Below are positions 19,431 through 32,100 of a stretch of 64,000 nucleotides of DNA, in pieces. Each line of letters begins with the position of its first letter. The stretch's first letter is position 1. This stretch comes from Rhynchopus sp. YZ270_cl-10 (lineage: Eukaryota; Euglenozoa; Diplonemea; Diplonemida; Diplonemidae), in assembly GCA_964035575.1 (NCBI GenBank), contig OZ037927.1:682001-746000 (forward strand), read 5' to 3'. Under the pieces are notes generated by a model. The model did not search any database. It saw only the letters and a list, made by a program, of their open reading frames with translations, and was not told the origin of the DNA. Position numbers and translations under genes: made by a program.

Positions 19431-21350
19431 GGTTTTTGCCTTTTTTTTTTGGTTTTGTTTGTTTTTTTTTTTTGCCCATTTTGTTTTTCCATAAATTTTT
19501 CCCCCCATTTTTGTATTTTTTTTTGTAGGTTTATATTTTTTTTTGTCGATTTTTTTTTTTTTTTTACAGGTTTTTGTTTGTGTGTTTGACTCCTTTTTTA
19601 GTTTCGCTTATATACTGTATTACAGAGGGGGAAAAAGAGAAAAAAGAAAAAAAAAATAGGTGGAGTTTAGCCGTACCTTTCCCATAAGGGAATAAGGCAC
19701 AGTAAGAAACTCCCAAGGGAGATCACCCCTTTTGCTTGTTGACACGCCACTTTTTTTTTCTTCTTTGAAAACTTGGTTGTATTAGTGTAGACACCCGAGG
19801 ATGAACTCCACCATACTATACTTTTATAGGTTCTTGTTCGCTCTCAATGAGCTTTTTTTTGGTTTTTTTTTTGATAAATTGTTGGAGTAGTGTAGTTGCC
19901 ACAGTTTGCGCAAAATCTCCACTTTCCAAAAACTTTTTTTTGAGCGCACCCCCTGAGGGTGACTGGCTTTGTCTTCATGCGCCCCTGTTAGGCGTCTTTA
20001 CCTCCCCCTTTTTTTTAATTTTCTTCTAATTTTTTTTTAATACTTTTCTCCCCTGAAATAAAAGATGGGTGTAGGCATCGAGGATGTTCTCCACCAATCT
20101 TTTAAGTCAATACTGTCCCACAAAAAAAACCCCCCACACACACCATAAAACAAAAAGATACACACAAACTGTTAAGCAGAGTAGTACAGATTTTAAAATA
20201 AAATAGTTTTGACTTGAAATACAAAAAAAAAAAAGCCTCCCTCTCGTTGACAGAAAAGAGAACAAAAAAGAAAAAAGAAAAAGAAAAAGAGTTGAACCAT
20301 GAATAAAACTGTCTCACAGTCCGAACACTTGACTTCAATTCCACAAGCCCAGTTATCCCTCAGGTAACTTTTTCTGTCACCTCCGGCGTCCTCCTTTGCA
20401 CAGAACCGAGACCAAAAGGATCGTACATAATCTCTGTCAAACATAGAGGCGGGAGGGGGATGGGGGGGAAAAACTACAACCGGGGGTACTGTTTAAATTT
20501 GTACATTTGGGGGGGTTCTGTGAGAAGACAGAGAAAAAAAAAAGGGGGGGAAAATAATAGGTGAAAAACAGTCCCAGAAGTTAAAAAAAAAAAGGTTTGT
20601 CAGATGAACCTAAGCCTCTCGTGCTTAGTCACCTTGATCACAAAAGAAAAAAAAAAGAAAAAAGAAAATAAGAAGAAAGGTATAGCCGAACAAGGAAACA
20701 TAATGGGAGAATATTTTTTGTCGACAAAATTGTATTTTTTTTTTTTTTTTTGGGGGGGGGGAGAGGTTCCACCCACTCGAAACCTAGAACCTATTCGACC
20801 AATCGGGATTCACATTTTATCCTTTTTTTTCATTTTTTTTTTTTTTGTGATTTTTTTTTTCAACACCACACCCCCTTACAAAAAAGATCTAGAGGGTGCT
20901 CTCTCGTTTGTATGTTTTTTTTGCAACCCTTTGTTTCATTATATCTTAGGAGATGGTGTTCAACGTTTTTGTGGAGTCTTTTACATTGTTTTTTTTTTTT
21001 TTGTTTGCTACTTTTTTTTTTTCGCCTCAAATTTAGTTCTGAAAACAGATGATGGTTTTTTTTTGCTGTGACTCTGTCTGTTCACTGCTTTTACACAGCA
21101 GGGCCTTTTCTGGGTCAACAATTTTATTTGTTGAATTTTTCAAAAATTTGAAGAGAAGAAAAAAACGTATTTGCTCTAACGGGGGGGTTTGGAGGGGATT
21201 TGGCAACCGTTTCTTGCCGTTCCCTTTCCCTTTCTTTGGTTTAAAAGCACATAAAAGAACTACCCCTTTGGGGGGATGGGGATTGACGTTCTCTTTTCTC
21301 AATACGCAGTGAATACCAAAAAAGGACTGGCTGCGGCGAAACTTTCCCGT
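19431..21350. other. intergenic, T-rich, with dispersed repeats
   Basis: It holds R10 copy 3 (19766-19814), R11 (19873-19923), minus-strand type II (20209-20252) and type I (20600-20632) blocks. A minus-strand open stretch at about 20290-20440 (DRDYVRSFWSRFCAKEDAGG, later WACGIEVKCSDCETVLF) has some coding character and could be an exon, but no gene can be built around it. Confidence 0.5.
20600..20632 (-). repeat. type I intron-associated block
   Basis: On minus: ATCAAG, then GTGACTAAGCACGAGAGG, then CTTAGGTTCATC. CTAAGC and GCTTAG form a stem. A splice-like CTTCTCACAG follows about 100 nt downstream. Confidence 0.75.
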
Positions 21351-24300
21351 CTAGTAAGGAACCTGCGCCTGTGATAGAAAAATTTACATTTTTTTTTTTT
21401 ATAAAAAGAGGGAGTTTGAAAGTTTGTTTTGCTTTTTTATGTTTGCTGTTTGTTTTGTATTATATTTCAATGTAAAAAAGAGGGGTAAGATTGAGCCCAA
21501 GCATTTCATGGTCAGTCACTCAACAACCTTATTTTAATTGTTGAGAAATTCAGCTTTATTTGCAAATAAAAGGGCAGTTCAAAAACACCGATTTTTCAGA
21601 CTTTTTTTCCAAAAGTTAGCGCAAAGAAAAAGAGCCTCGTGGCAGTCCCTTTTGGGGACCCCCAAAGCATTTTTTTTTTTTTTCGTGGTTTAGATTTGAT
21701 ATGGACTACTCCCGCTTTGGAGGGGCGTGTGTGTGTTTGATAACTAGTAGGGGTAATTCTTGCTCAGAATATGGCCCCAAAAAGGGGGGGGGGGTGCTCA
21801 CGTCACGGCAGACGCCCCCGAAGGGTCGTGACGGTGATGCAGTGGTTGAATGCCTTCCTGGGCCGCGTGCTTGAATTGCGGGTGGCAGGAGTGGCAGCAT
21901 TCGTTTAGGCTTTTTCTGTCCAAGTGGCAGGCCCCACAGCGCGTCAATCTGTGGCTCAGGCAGAAGTCCATCACAAGCTCAAGGCCATCATCCTCTCTGT
22001 GGTGCAGGTTGCAGCAGGTTTCCACTACGGCTCGCACTTTCACACAGGACACACATCTGACTTTTCCGTGGCTCTCACATGAGATGATTTTGGCGTTCTT
22101 GCGGGCCCCCGCGGGGGCTGGTCGCGGGGGTCTGGACCTGAAGGCTGCAGTGTCCACCGCCGCTCTGCCCCGTGCCTGGCTGGATGCCTCCGTCCAGTTC
22201 GCGGCGTAGTGGTCCTGGGGGTAGAACCGTGCTGCCCATGCTTGGCTCTCCTCATACAGGATGGAGCTAGGGCCATGCGGCTGTTCGCTGCGGATGTTGT
22301 GGGCGTTGAGGTGGCGGAGGACGGCCTCTGTCTTGGCGGAAAGCACAGCCCGTCGGTTTACCCCTTGCACCACTGTCCCTCCGAGCGCTGTCAGACTGGT
22401 GACACCTCCCTCTTTGCCTCTGGTCCAACTGTCGACTTGGACCACACTGCGTAGGTCACGGGTGAGGTTCTGCAGTGACAGTGCTTTGGCCCATACGCTC
22501 TTTTGGAAGAGAGGGTATTCTGCAGCTGCCTGGCTTAGCTGCTCCGCCCTCGCAACTTCGACCGTATCCATCGCTTCATTGCTGAGAGCGTCAGCGTCAG
22601 TGTTGAGGTTCCGCTTGACGTGGCGCCATTCGATGACGTAGCGGGGTTGCAGGTCTCGGATTTGGGCCCTGATGCGGTGGAGGAATGGCTGGAGGTTCTC
22701 TTTGCATGTTGTGTTCCCCTTGATGTGCTCGATGATCAGTTTAGAGTCACCGTATATGGTCGCCTGGCCACACACTTCTGGGGGTAGGTCGCGAAGAAGG
22801 CAAAGGCCACTGCTAGCCCCTTCGTACTCGGCAACGTTGTTGCTTCTTGCAAATGGCAGGGGCGTAGCTACGGATGCTGCCTTCACCGGCGTGTGTGTGT
22901 GTGCTGTGCTGTTGTGTTGGCATACCTCTGGCTTCGCATCCCAGTCGACATCCTCGCGTCCCATGTCCGCGTTGTCACGCAGGGTAAGCTTCTCCATCTC
23001 CCGTCCGTCGGTCTCCTCCTGCTTCATGAGCAGCTCGCGGTTCTGCTCGATGGTCGCGTTCTTGGTCATCATGTTGTCCTGGAGCCTCTCAATCACACGG
23101 TCACGCTTTCTGCGCTTTGCGTCGGCCTGAAAGGTAAAGGGGGGGGTTTGAAAAATGGTTTTTTTTTTTGTTTTTGAAAGTGTGCTATTTATTGATTAGT
23201 GTCGTAGACCTGAAGTCAGAGAGGAAGAAGGGCGCCTTACTCTTTTGTATGAGAGTTATGAAAGTTTTGTTTTGTTGTTTTGTTTATCAGGTGAAGAGGG
23301 GGGGTTGAAGAAATTTGTTTCAACTTTGTCGTTTTTTGTTTTTTTGTTTTTGCTACTCTGCTTGTTTTGTATTGCATTTCATGGGGGAGGTAAAGGGATT
23401 GTTGTTGTGCTAAAAAACCCCCCCTCGGAAGTGTGTATTAGGGGATTGTGTGTTCAAATGTGGCATGAAAATTGTGGGTAAAAGGCAATGAAGCATGAAG
23501 GCATACCTTGTGTCCCTTCTTCGCGATCATGACGAGGAAGGCAGAGATGAGGGTCGGGATGAAGAGCATCATGAAGACACCCATGATCAGGGGGATGATC
23601 AGCTTGCGGTCCTTGTGGCCTCTCTGTGGTGGTGTGTTGTGTGTTGACGTGGAGAGGGGTGAAGGGTGAAGGGTAAGGGAGAAGGGAGAAGGGAGAAAGC
23701 TCCTGAGCTCAGGTGTTTGGGTTGGGGTCCTTTCCCAGCGTCGCGTGGGGAAGGCTGCAATGTGGAAAAGCCAGCCCCATCAGATGCACACACTGCCACA
23801 GTGCAGATGTAGCTGCCATACAGGCTTCACTCCCGGTTTTGTTGTCGAGGTTTTGGTAAAAAGAGAAAAAAAAAAAGTGAAGTTGATGTGTGCAAACGCC
23901 CTCTGGTTGAGGCACTCCGGGGGTTATCGAAACCCCCGGAGTGTTGCAAGCACGGTGCCATCCATACCCCTTCGACGTTCTCAAACTTGTCTGTGATGAA
24001 CTCCGCCTCACGGTCGATCCAGATCGACTTGTAGAGGATGCTTGCACTGCCTGCGTAGTCTGCCTCGAGCTGGGCAACAACCTCACGCAGCACGTCTGCC
24101 ACCTCAACAGGGATCTCCACGAGGGAGAAGCGCACGCTGTAGCGGGGGTGGAATAGGGTGGGTCGGGGTTGGGAGCAGGTTTGCAGAACATATTTTGTGC
24201 TGAATATTGTACTATTATGCATAATGCAAACGCCCTCTGGGGCACTGCACAAAAAACATTTTGAGGATATGAAGAGGGGTTGCGGTGGGCCATACAGGAC

Positions 24301-26739
24301 GTTCCAGTAGTCAGCCCCTGTGGTGGTGGTGGCTGCAAGGGTGACCTCGTCGAAGGCCTTGACGGCAGGCTGCGAGAAGGGGTTGGTTTGCTCCATGACG
24401 CGGTTGAGGTAGTAGTTGGAGGCGGAGAGGCTGAAGCCGGTTGCGGTCGAGTCACCGCTCTCACGCTGGCGCACAGCGGTGGACACAGTGTCGAACGCGG
24501 TCTTGAAGTTGGTGTAGAAGCCAGCCCTGCAAAAACAGAAAAAAAAAATAAATTATAAGATAAACCCCTACTCTCATTCAGGGTTGAAAATCCCGGGCTT
24601 CCCCAGCTAGCAAAATTAATTCGAAGCCCGGGTTTGTACCCGGGCTTGGTTTTTTTTGTGAAAATAATTAAAATACTGGTGTAAAAAAATTTTTTGCAAA
24701 CCCAGGGTTCAAAAGAGAATTCCGCCCACGAGGGGCTGGCTCGGTCAGCCCAAAAAAATAATTTTCCCCTCCGCAGGGGATATTATAGGTTTTGGGGGTT
24801 TTCGCTGAAACTCGGTCGAGCCGGGTCCCCAACCCAGCTCAAGTTGCCTCCGGCGGAATATAAAAATTCCTCGGTTATCTAATTCAGCACTTCATTGATA
24901 GCAATTCGTGCACCAGGCGCGAATTGTCAGTAGCCACATACATTTATAACAAAGAAAGGGCGGTCATGGCACCCAAAGCGAAGCCACGGTACGCACCATT
25001 TCAAAAAATTGAGCTTAAAATTGCACATTTTTACAGCCAAATTATGTGATGGGAAGGGTGGGTTGCAATCTTGCGCCGCAGGCGCACGGTATGCTACTTT
25101 TATTATTTCGCCATGATGCATGCTTCCTTTTCCTTCGGCGTTTGACCAATTAAGTCGCGCTCTGGGTGTGCCTTGTGTAATACACATCCCGCATGAGCTG
25201 TGCGTCAATGACACACACTGGCCCCTTGCAAAGATGCCACCTCCACCGATACCTCCTGGTCTATCCGCACCACCTCTCGGTGTCTGCCACCTTTGCACCC
25301 CTCTCTGCAGGGTCCGGTGTACCTGCTGGTCCCTGAATATACAGTAGCATCAATGGATGCTACTGAAGTGGGCCAATCATGCCTGACGCAGACAAGGACA
25401 CACAGTCCGTTGAGCCCCACAAAAAAAAAAGCGGCCAGACTTTCTCGAGGCACGAGAGATGCTTCCGGCGGGAGGGTTGCTGCGTAGCAGTGCTGGTTGT
25501 GGGGCGGCGGGAGGCTCGGTGCGTTGCGTGGCGGTGAGAGGGTCGGCGCGTCGCAGGAAATGCTGAGCTTCATCTGCTCCACAGCCCCGTGATAGGGGTG
25601 GCGGGTAACCCTTGAGTATAGACGTGTGTGTTTTCTTTACTGATTTTGTTGTTTTCTGTCAACAGAGCTTCGTTTCGGCGACTGACTACCCCGGGCTGCA
25701 CCCTGAGGCTACACCCCCCGGAGTGGGGTGGGGCAGCCCACCCCAGAAAAGTTAAAACCCGGGGAAAACCCAGGCTTAAGCCCGGGTAAACCCGGCCTTC
25801 GAACCCGGGCTTGCTCTGCGCAAAATTAATTAAGCCCGGGTTTTCCCGGCTTACTGCCCAAGATTTTCACCGCTGGACTCTCATACTATTTTTTGATCAC
25901 AAAATGGCCAAGATTTTTACCAAAAAAAATTTGACTTGAAATACAAAGAACAGTGCACAGGAGGACCCCTAACTATGTAGTTCTACATCCATGTGGTTTA
26001 CATCTAATAAATGAGACGGGATGTTGGCCAGTATATGCCATGTGGTCGTGTTGACGCTAAGTGTTGATTTTATGTCCAAATTGGCGCGGAGTGGAAATTT
26101 TTGATTGAAGAGAGGAACTGCGTTCCCAAAAGTGTGTTGGCCAGCCAGGTTGCAAGGTCTCTGTTGTAGTGTTGACATACCTGTTAAAGACTCCCGGGTT
26201 GGTGGTTGCCATGAAGCAGACGCCTGTGGTTTCTGTGCACGTCATGAACTGTGTGAAGAGCGATGATTTAAAAAGAAAAGAAAGTGAGGTTGGTAGTGCC
26301 AACGCCTCTGGGACAGCAGACACTGACACAACAAAAAAGAAGAAAAAACAATTTGACTTGAAATACAACAGCCCTCTCATGACAGGGACCTCAGTACTAA
26401 ATAAAAACTGTTATCTGAGTTTAAGCTAGTCTGATAAAGAAACGAAATCAGAAAAAAAAAATTTCGTTGATCACAAAAAAAAAGGGGGCCGGGTATTGAT
26501 GAGTATGCCCCACGTTCATACTCATCTATACCTAAAAGTGACGTTGGTTTATTTCACAAGAAAACACCCATTTTTTCCCCCCAGGTACATACAAAGGACA
26601 TGGTCACATTGGTCAGGTCGTACTGTGGCGGTCTGACGTTGTCAATATTGCTGTACTGGACATCATCAAGCGTGGGCTGACCCACTACTGCCACCGGAAC
26701 GGTGGCCACCAGTAAGGCTATCGCTGCAGCCTTCATCAT
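21351..26739 (-). CDS. single-pass membrane protein with basic coiled-coil tail, seven exons
   Basis: Exons: 26739-26593, 26248-26181, 24526-24296, 24136-23968, 23623-23507, 23126-22926, 21368-21351. All donors are GTATG-type and phases agree, giving 316 residues. Residues 1-20 (MMKAAAIALLVATVPVAVVG) are a signal peptide. An ectodomain of about 190 residues follows (YLNRVMEQTNPFSQ, VEIPVEVADVLREVV), then one membrane helix at about 213-239 (LIIPLIMGVFMMLFIPTL), then a charged tail with KRRKRDR and a heptad-like region. No family recognised. The last exon (AQVPY, stop) rests on a good TTTTTCTATCACAG acceptor and phase 0 only. Intron 2 holds a CCCGGG fold-back and an R9 copy; intron 6 an RNase H-type element; introns 1-4 carry type II-like blocks. 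Confidence 0.65.
21736..21782 (+). repeat. dispersed repeat R12, copy 2
   Basis: GATAACTAGTAGGGGTAATT with the AGAATATGGCCCC end, next to the RNase H-type reading frame. Confidence 0.8.
21798..22895 (-). mobile_element. RNase H-type retroelement-like reading frame within intron 6
   Basis: A long minus-strand frame carries an RNase H fold of the plant/retroelement type (SNNVAEYEG, then IYGDSKLIIEHI, then NTDADALSNEA). A Cys/His-rich C-terminal part follows (CVSCVKV, HRLTRCGACH, CCHSCH). The frame also reads into the preceding membrane-protein exon, but a GTATGC donor separates them. No reverse transcriptase, integrase or LTR is seen around it, so the element family is unassigned and it is treated as a fossil fragment. 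A co-opted host RNase H-like gene is the alternative. Confidence 0.5.
24580..25870. mobile_element. CCCGGG-rich fold-back in intron 2 of membrane-protein gene
   Basis: Both ends are made of inverted GAAGCCCGGGTT / AACCCGGGCTT words with GCAAAATTAATT (24583-24660 and 25750-25870), and both start with a TGAAAATC motif facing inwards. An R9 repeat copy (24958-25170) and further GC-rich sequence lie between. Non-coding. Confidence 0.55.
24958..25170 (+). repeat. R9 repeat, copy 2
   Basis: GGCGGTCATGGC, GCGAAGCCACGGTACGC, TTGCGCCGCAGGCGCACGG and GTTTGACCA blocks in the same order as at 63797-64000. Confidence 0.85.
26352..26385 (-). repeat. type II intron-associated block in a supported intron
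   Basis: On minus: CATGAGAGGGCTGTTG then TATTTCAAGTCAA. It lies inside intron 1 of the membrane-protein gene. Related blocks lie in introns 2 (25931-25958), 3 (about 24225) and 4 (about 23895, CAGAGGGCGTTTGCA). Confidence 0.75.
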
Positions 26740-27536
26740 TGTGTCGGGGAGGGGGGGAGGGGACGGAACCGGGGGAAGGGGGAAAAAAACGCTAAGACTG
26801 AGGGAGAGAAGGTCCGCTCAGAACAAGGCAACCCAACGGTGTGTTTCTTGTGTCTAAAGGGGAGGGGGGGAGGAGTGAAAGGGGGGAGAAGAGTCCCGTG
26901 TAGCTCTGTAGTTTTCAAAAGAGAAAAAAAAGTTGATACAGTGTTGGAGTAGTGTAGTTTGTAGCCTCGGTTGTGTTGACAACAGTTTGTCCAAAATCTC
27001 CATGTTCTTTGATAATGTATAGGTGTAATGTAGCTGCCATTCAGGGTCTTCACTACATTACACCCTTATCGGAAATGGCAAGTGACCACTTGATAATTAC
27101 ACCATGTGCCATTACACACTTGTTAGTTACACCATATGCCATGTAAAAATAGCAAAAAACTACTTTGTCAGCAGTGTACAAGTCTCCCAGACTTTTGTGG
27201 GAGTGTATGAAACGATGAAATGTATTTCAACAAATGCAATCAATAAATTGATAGCATAGGAGGAGGGCATTTTAAAGGACGAAATGAAAAATGATAAACC
27301 TTTTCTTTTTCATGTTGCTAGAATTTCAAAAAAAAAAAAAATGGTATTGTGGCATGTACTGCCCTTCTTGCGGTAAGTTGCAGGACGTAAAATCGGGGGC
27401 ATTTTGGTGGAAAGGGGAAGAGGGACGGCTTTACATACATCAAAACCACAACACAAAAAGAGGGTCCACGGAGGGGAGTACAATCGAAGTTCTATCAAGA
27501 GAAAAGCTGTTAGAAGTGCTAGAAGGAAAAAGAAAA

Positions 27537-27575
27537 GTTTATTATGATGAACCTAAGCCTCTCGTGCTTATTCAC
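27537..27575 (-). repeat. type I intron-associated block
   Basis: On minus: AAG, GTGAATAAGCACGAGAGG, CTTAGGTTCATC, then ATAATAAACTTTTC. AG acceptor-like sites (CTTCTAACAG) follow. Confidence 0.75.
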
Positions 27576-28313
27576 CTTTTTAAAAAAAAGCTGGTAAGCC
27601 GAGCTCAAAAAAAAGCCTCTCACATGGTTGACCACCTTCAAAATCGTTATCGTACATAAAAAACAAAGAAAAAGTTTATAAGATGACACGGGGAATTGCT
27701 AGATGATGTGACCCACAGCACATCTTCAAAAAATAAAAAAATACCACCCCCCCAAAAAAAAAAGAAATTTTGGTCAGATGATGACCTCGCAACAATGCAT
27801 TGTCACCTTTAAAGCAATGGGCGGCTAGAAACAAAAAAAAACTTATGGACAGTGGATATTGCACAACTGTTGGCAACACAACCGAGGCAACTCCACTACT
27901 CCAACAATTTATCAAAAAAAGAATATGGGCGAATAAGTACCCGCCAACCGTAAAACAGTTGGATCGGGGTAGGTAAAGTTTGTTTTCGTTGGTTTTGCTC
28001 GAATCCTCCTTGAGGGATGATTTGGCGACCGGTACACGGTAAATACTATTTTCTCTTCTAAAGCAAAGCTTTGAAGGAAATAACAATGCAACCCCCCTCC
28101 CTGATGGTGGCAGTATTGTGATGGGAGCGGAGCCCATTGGAAGACGCAAAATACATCAAAATACATCACAATATTGTGATGTATTTTGCGTATCCTACTG
28201 GGCTCCCATCACAATACTGCCACCATTACCCCCTCCCCTCCCCTCCCTCCCCCCCTCGCTTTTTCAGTTGCCCACAAAACGAAAAAAAAATGCACACCCC
28301 CCACGGTATTTAC

Positions 28314-28498
28314 CCTATTGCACAGTTAGGTAAGGGGGCAGGGAGAAATATAACACAAAGGGCTCAAAAAAAGGGTTGACTTGAAATACAAACAGCCCTC
28401 TCGTGAAACAGTGTACCTTTTGGTATGACCGGCTGTACCGGGGGGTGGACACCCCCCAACCATGCAGTCCTACAATCCATTTCGTGGTTTACGTCTGA
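28314..28498 (-). repeat. 185-bp dispersed repeat containing a type II block, copy 1
   Basis: Nearly identical to 60149-60333. On minus it reads ATGGATTGTAGGACTGCATG, a GGTGTCCACC inverted repeat, GGTACAGCCGGTC, then AAAAG|GTACACTGTTTCAC and the type II core at 28376-28417. Diverged copies lie at 25927-26010 and 30285-30395. Confidence 0.9.
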
Positions 28499-29124
28499 AA
28501 AAATGGACAAAATTCTATGCAAACCACGTGTAAAAAAAAAAAAAACTCATACACACACGGGGTCGTCAGCTGTTGACGTGAGCACCTCCCCCCACACACC
28601 ATGGGCTATATTTCGACTGCTAACCACACCCCGTTCTCAAACACACAACACATGCACAACTGGGGACATATTCTGTGTCAAGAATTACCCCCCTATTAGT
28701 TATCAAACACACAAACAAACAAACACACACACCACCTTCGCTAGGCAACTGCGCCACTATTAGAACTATCGACCACCAACTGCTTTCACCCCCACCACCT
28801 CCACCTTCCGTACAATAAATCCATTGGGCCAGTGTCTCTCCAAATTCGAATTATTTTTTTTTTGGGGCACCGATAAGAAAAAATGAAAAATTGAAGAATA
28901 CAAAAATGGATAACACATCTGAAGAGAAAAAATCCCACAAAAAAAGATCGGGTCTTTTGTTTGTGCGCTCAAAAGCCAGCCCACAAAAAACTACCACCGC
29001 AGTTTCTTACCCTGCGGGATTTTGGTCAGATTTAAAAAAAAAGGATATGGGCAGGGGGGGGAAACACCCTTTCGCTGTATTCTCTCCTCTCGAGAATGGG
29101 TGATTTCTTTTTGTGCAGTTCTGC

Positions 29125-32100
29125 TCAGAGTGGGATGATGACATGGTCTGGAGCATGGCCGACGTCTGGCACTGAGTCTACCCACCGAGCCAGCCCTGTG
29201 TGGTACTCATGCAGCTGAGGGGCGATGATATCGAGGTATGTGTTGACCATACGCTTGCCAGAGGCAGGCCACTCTGTGCTAAAGTGTCGCCAGGCAGCAT
29301 CCAAATGTTTTTCGGTCTCGCTGATGACCAGAGTAATGCGGGCTAAAGCGGGGGATCTGTAAAAAATGATGTAAAAAATGGTAATTTGAAGATAATCAAA
29401 TCTGGACTTTAAAAAGGTATTTCAACAATATGCATTCAACACATTGCGAGCATAGGGTATAGGGGATCAACAACAAAACTGTAGTTGTTCATGCAGGCAC
29501 CTCCGACTGACCCACTGTACGATGCCAGCCCCCAGATGAAAGCACAAAATACCCCCTGCGGCCTACGGTACAAAAAAGGAAGTTTTCTGGAATGACCACC
29601 CATAGCCCTCCCCCCTGACGAGCCCCCGCAAAGAAATTTGCTAGGGCGGAGAAGCCACCTCGCACAATAAGAGCAGGCTTACAACACAAGCCCTTTTTCC
29701 CCCTCTTTTTGCATACCTTCCGTCTGCCGCCCCTTGGCTTTCATAGAGCGCCGCTGTCCCGTAGATCTCTTTAAGTCGTGAGAGCGCTTCGTGGAACCCA
29801 TGCACAACCCCTGCCCAAAAGGTGACCAGGACCTTCAGTCTGCGCATGTCCGCCGTACGCTCTGGGTCCTCCTGCGCCAGCTCGATCTCGACCTGCATCA
29901 GTGTTCTGCTCATTGCCTCGAACAGCGGGTCCTCCTCTGTCGAGGGTTCAAGGTACAACACCTCTTTTGGCGTAAAGCTTCCATGCCCGGCAGCGCAGAC
30001 GAACTTCTCCTCTCCAAAGACAACTCCGTTGGAGGTGCCATGGAGACACGTGTCCCATTCGACCTGAAAATGGGTGACAATACAGAAAAGAAAAGTTTGT
30101 AAGATGATACTAAGACTCTCGTGCATAGTCACCTTCATCACATTCGTTATCGCTATACAGGATTAAAGGAATATTGTTTCAATTGATAAGAATTGAAGAG
30201 GGTCTGTAAAAGTGGTCCCTTTTGTTTGACGATACAGAGAGAAAAGGGTGCGAAATCCTCAATTTTAGACGGATGCCTCCAAAAGAAAGTTGGCTTGAAA
30301 TACAAAGCCCCTCTCGTGAATCTTTGGTACAAAAATGACCGGCTGTACCGGGGGGGGACACCCAAACCCATGCAATCCTACAATCCATTTCGTTACTGGA
30401 GCGCTATGAACATGCCTCCGACACAAAAAAAAAGGGGGGGAATTTTTTTTTGGGGGGAAAAAAAGCACCCCATTCTGTCCATACCCCAACATAGGTCATT
30501 TCAGGTCTTGGCGACTTCGCCAACTGCCCTGCCCATCTGATGGTCCCTCTATTCCCTGCCGAATCCACCACCCGCCCCCCAAGCTGTATCTGCAACGGCA
30601 GCTTTGGCTTCGTACCTGGAGGCGGCGGGGACCCGGAGCGGCCTCCTTTTGCATCGCCGTCCACGTTTGCGTCGGAGGGCGACCCGGTTGGTTCGCCTAT
30701 GAGACCCCCTAGCCCCATGCTGCCTAGAACACCCCCTAAGAGAGCCACCGAGGCTGGGGAGGTGCCTGCATCTGGCTTTGACGCCCCTAAAGGGTTGGAG
30801 AGAAAGGAGTTGCTGAGCGTTGCTGTGACCGCCGCACTGTGCGCCTCCTCCGCCTTCATGTATGAATCCAACGCCCGCCCCATACCGTTCAGCTCCTCCA
30901 GCAAGCACGCCACCTTGACCTGGTTCTGCTGAATATGTGTCGGAACCCGGTTGCTCACATCGGGTTTCCCTCTTATCCGGTCGCCTATCCCCTTCAGATT
31001 TGAGAACAACGCAGACCCCCACCCCTCCGCTGTCTCCCCACTTTGCGCCAATTCTCCATAAAGCAGTCCTTGGGAGATTTTGTCATCAATGTCTGCCTTC
31101 CATTCTGCCAACTCTGCCCCAGTTTTGAGCATAAAATGATGCACCAATTCTGAAGTGCTAAACAGCGGCGACCCTCCTAGGTACGATAAGAACAACGCAA
31201 TGCCTTGAATCCGGTCTTGAACTAAAGGGGCTCGATGTGGGTCGTCGGTTACTCCGTTTGAGGTGCTGTCGTGGACGAAGTAGTCGAAAACCTTCTCCAT
31301 GGTCGCAGACGCCGATTTGTAAGGAATAGGAGGGATCGGAACCGATGGGTACATCCCTTTTAGCAACCCATACAGCCATTCGAGATCGGAATACCGTTTC
31401 TCGCAGTACACCACGCAGTCGCCGTCCATTTCGTAGAACCCTTCACTCTGTTGGCACTCAAAATGCGGCTGACCACGGTACATTTCCATCCGAGATGACA
31501 AGGTGATATGGTACACCCAATGGGACAACCCATCACCACACACCCGGTGTGCAGTCGGCACATCAAAAACCACCACATCCTCCGGCCCTGCAAGGCTTAT
31601 AGGGAGAAGGAATTGATCGAGGTCGAGGGGGAGCGGAGGGGCGTCCTTCCTCCGTGGTGACACAGCGTAGACGTCATCTTCTTCGTCTCTGAGTGATTCG
31701 CGAGTCAAGCATGTGGGCAATACCCCACCCTCTTTCAATAATGTTGTCACATCCATGAACGATCCGGACCCCGTCGACCCGCATTTTTCCAACCCTTCTG
31801 GTGAAACATTCCCAGGTAACCGCTCGGATGCATCAGAAGGAGACCCCTCCCCCTTTTCTGGGGTGCCCGAGAGAGGGTTGTTCGGCCGCTTCTTTTTCTT
31901 CTTTTTTGGTTTGATGGTAGGATGGGCCCGAGGTGGTACTACTGGAGGGGTGGAGACAGCTCCTTCCCTTCCCGCTTCAGCTGTGGGTTCGTCGTCATCA
32001 TCAATGGGTATAGGTGAAATCCCGCCCCACCCATCATTGGTAGTGTCCTCAGCGTGAACATCCCCGCTAATAGTCTCCTTCGTGATAGGGGAGATGAGAG

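Larger units (their letters stand above)
26740..29124. other. intergenic region with several dispersed repeats
   Basis: Between the membrane-protein gene and the sorting-nexin-like gene. Contains R11 copies at 26935-27003 (+) and 27850-27914 (-), R12 at 28661-28708 (-), a type I block at 27537-27575 and the 185-bp repeat at 28314-28498. A plus-strand open frame at 27291-27659 (CPSCGKLQDVKSGAFWWKG) is uncertain because it overlaps the minus-strand type I block. Confidence 0.6.

Noticed and set aside
20604-21071. Plus-strand frame rich in Phe
   Set aside because: Produced by poly-T tracts; low complexity.
23599-23799. Extra exon VCASDGAGFSTLQP in the membrane-protein gene
   Set aside because: It looks coding but exon 4 ends in phase 0 and joins directly to the membrane-helix exon; including it breaks the phase.
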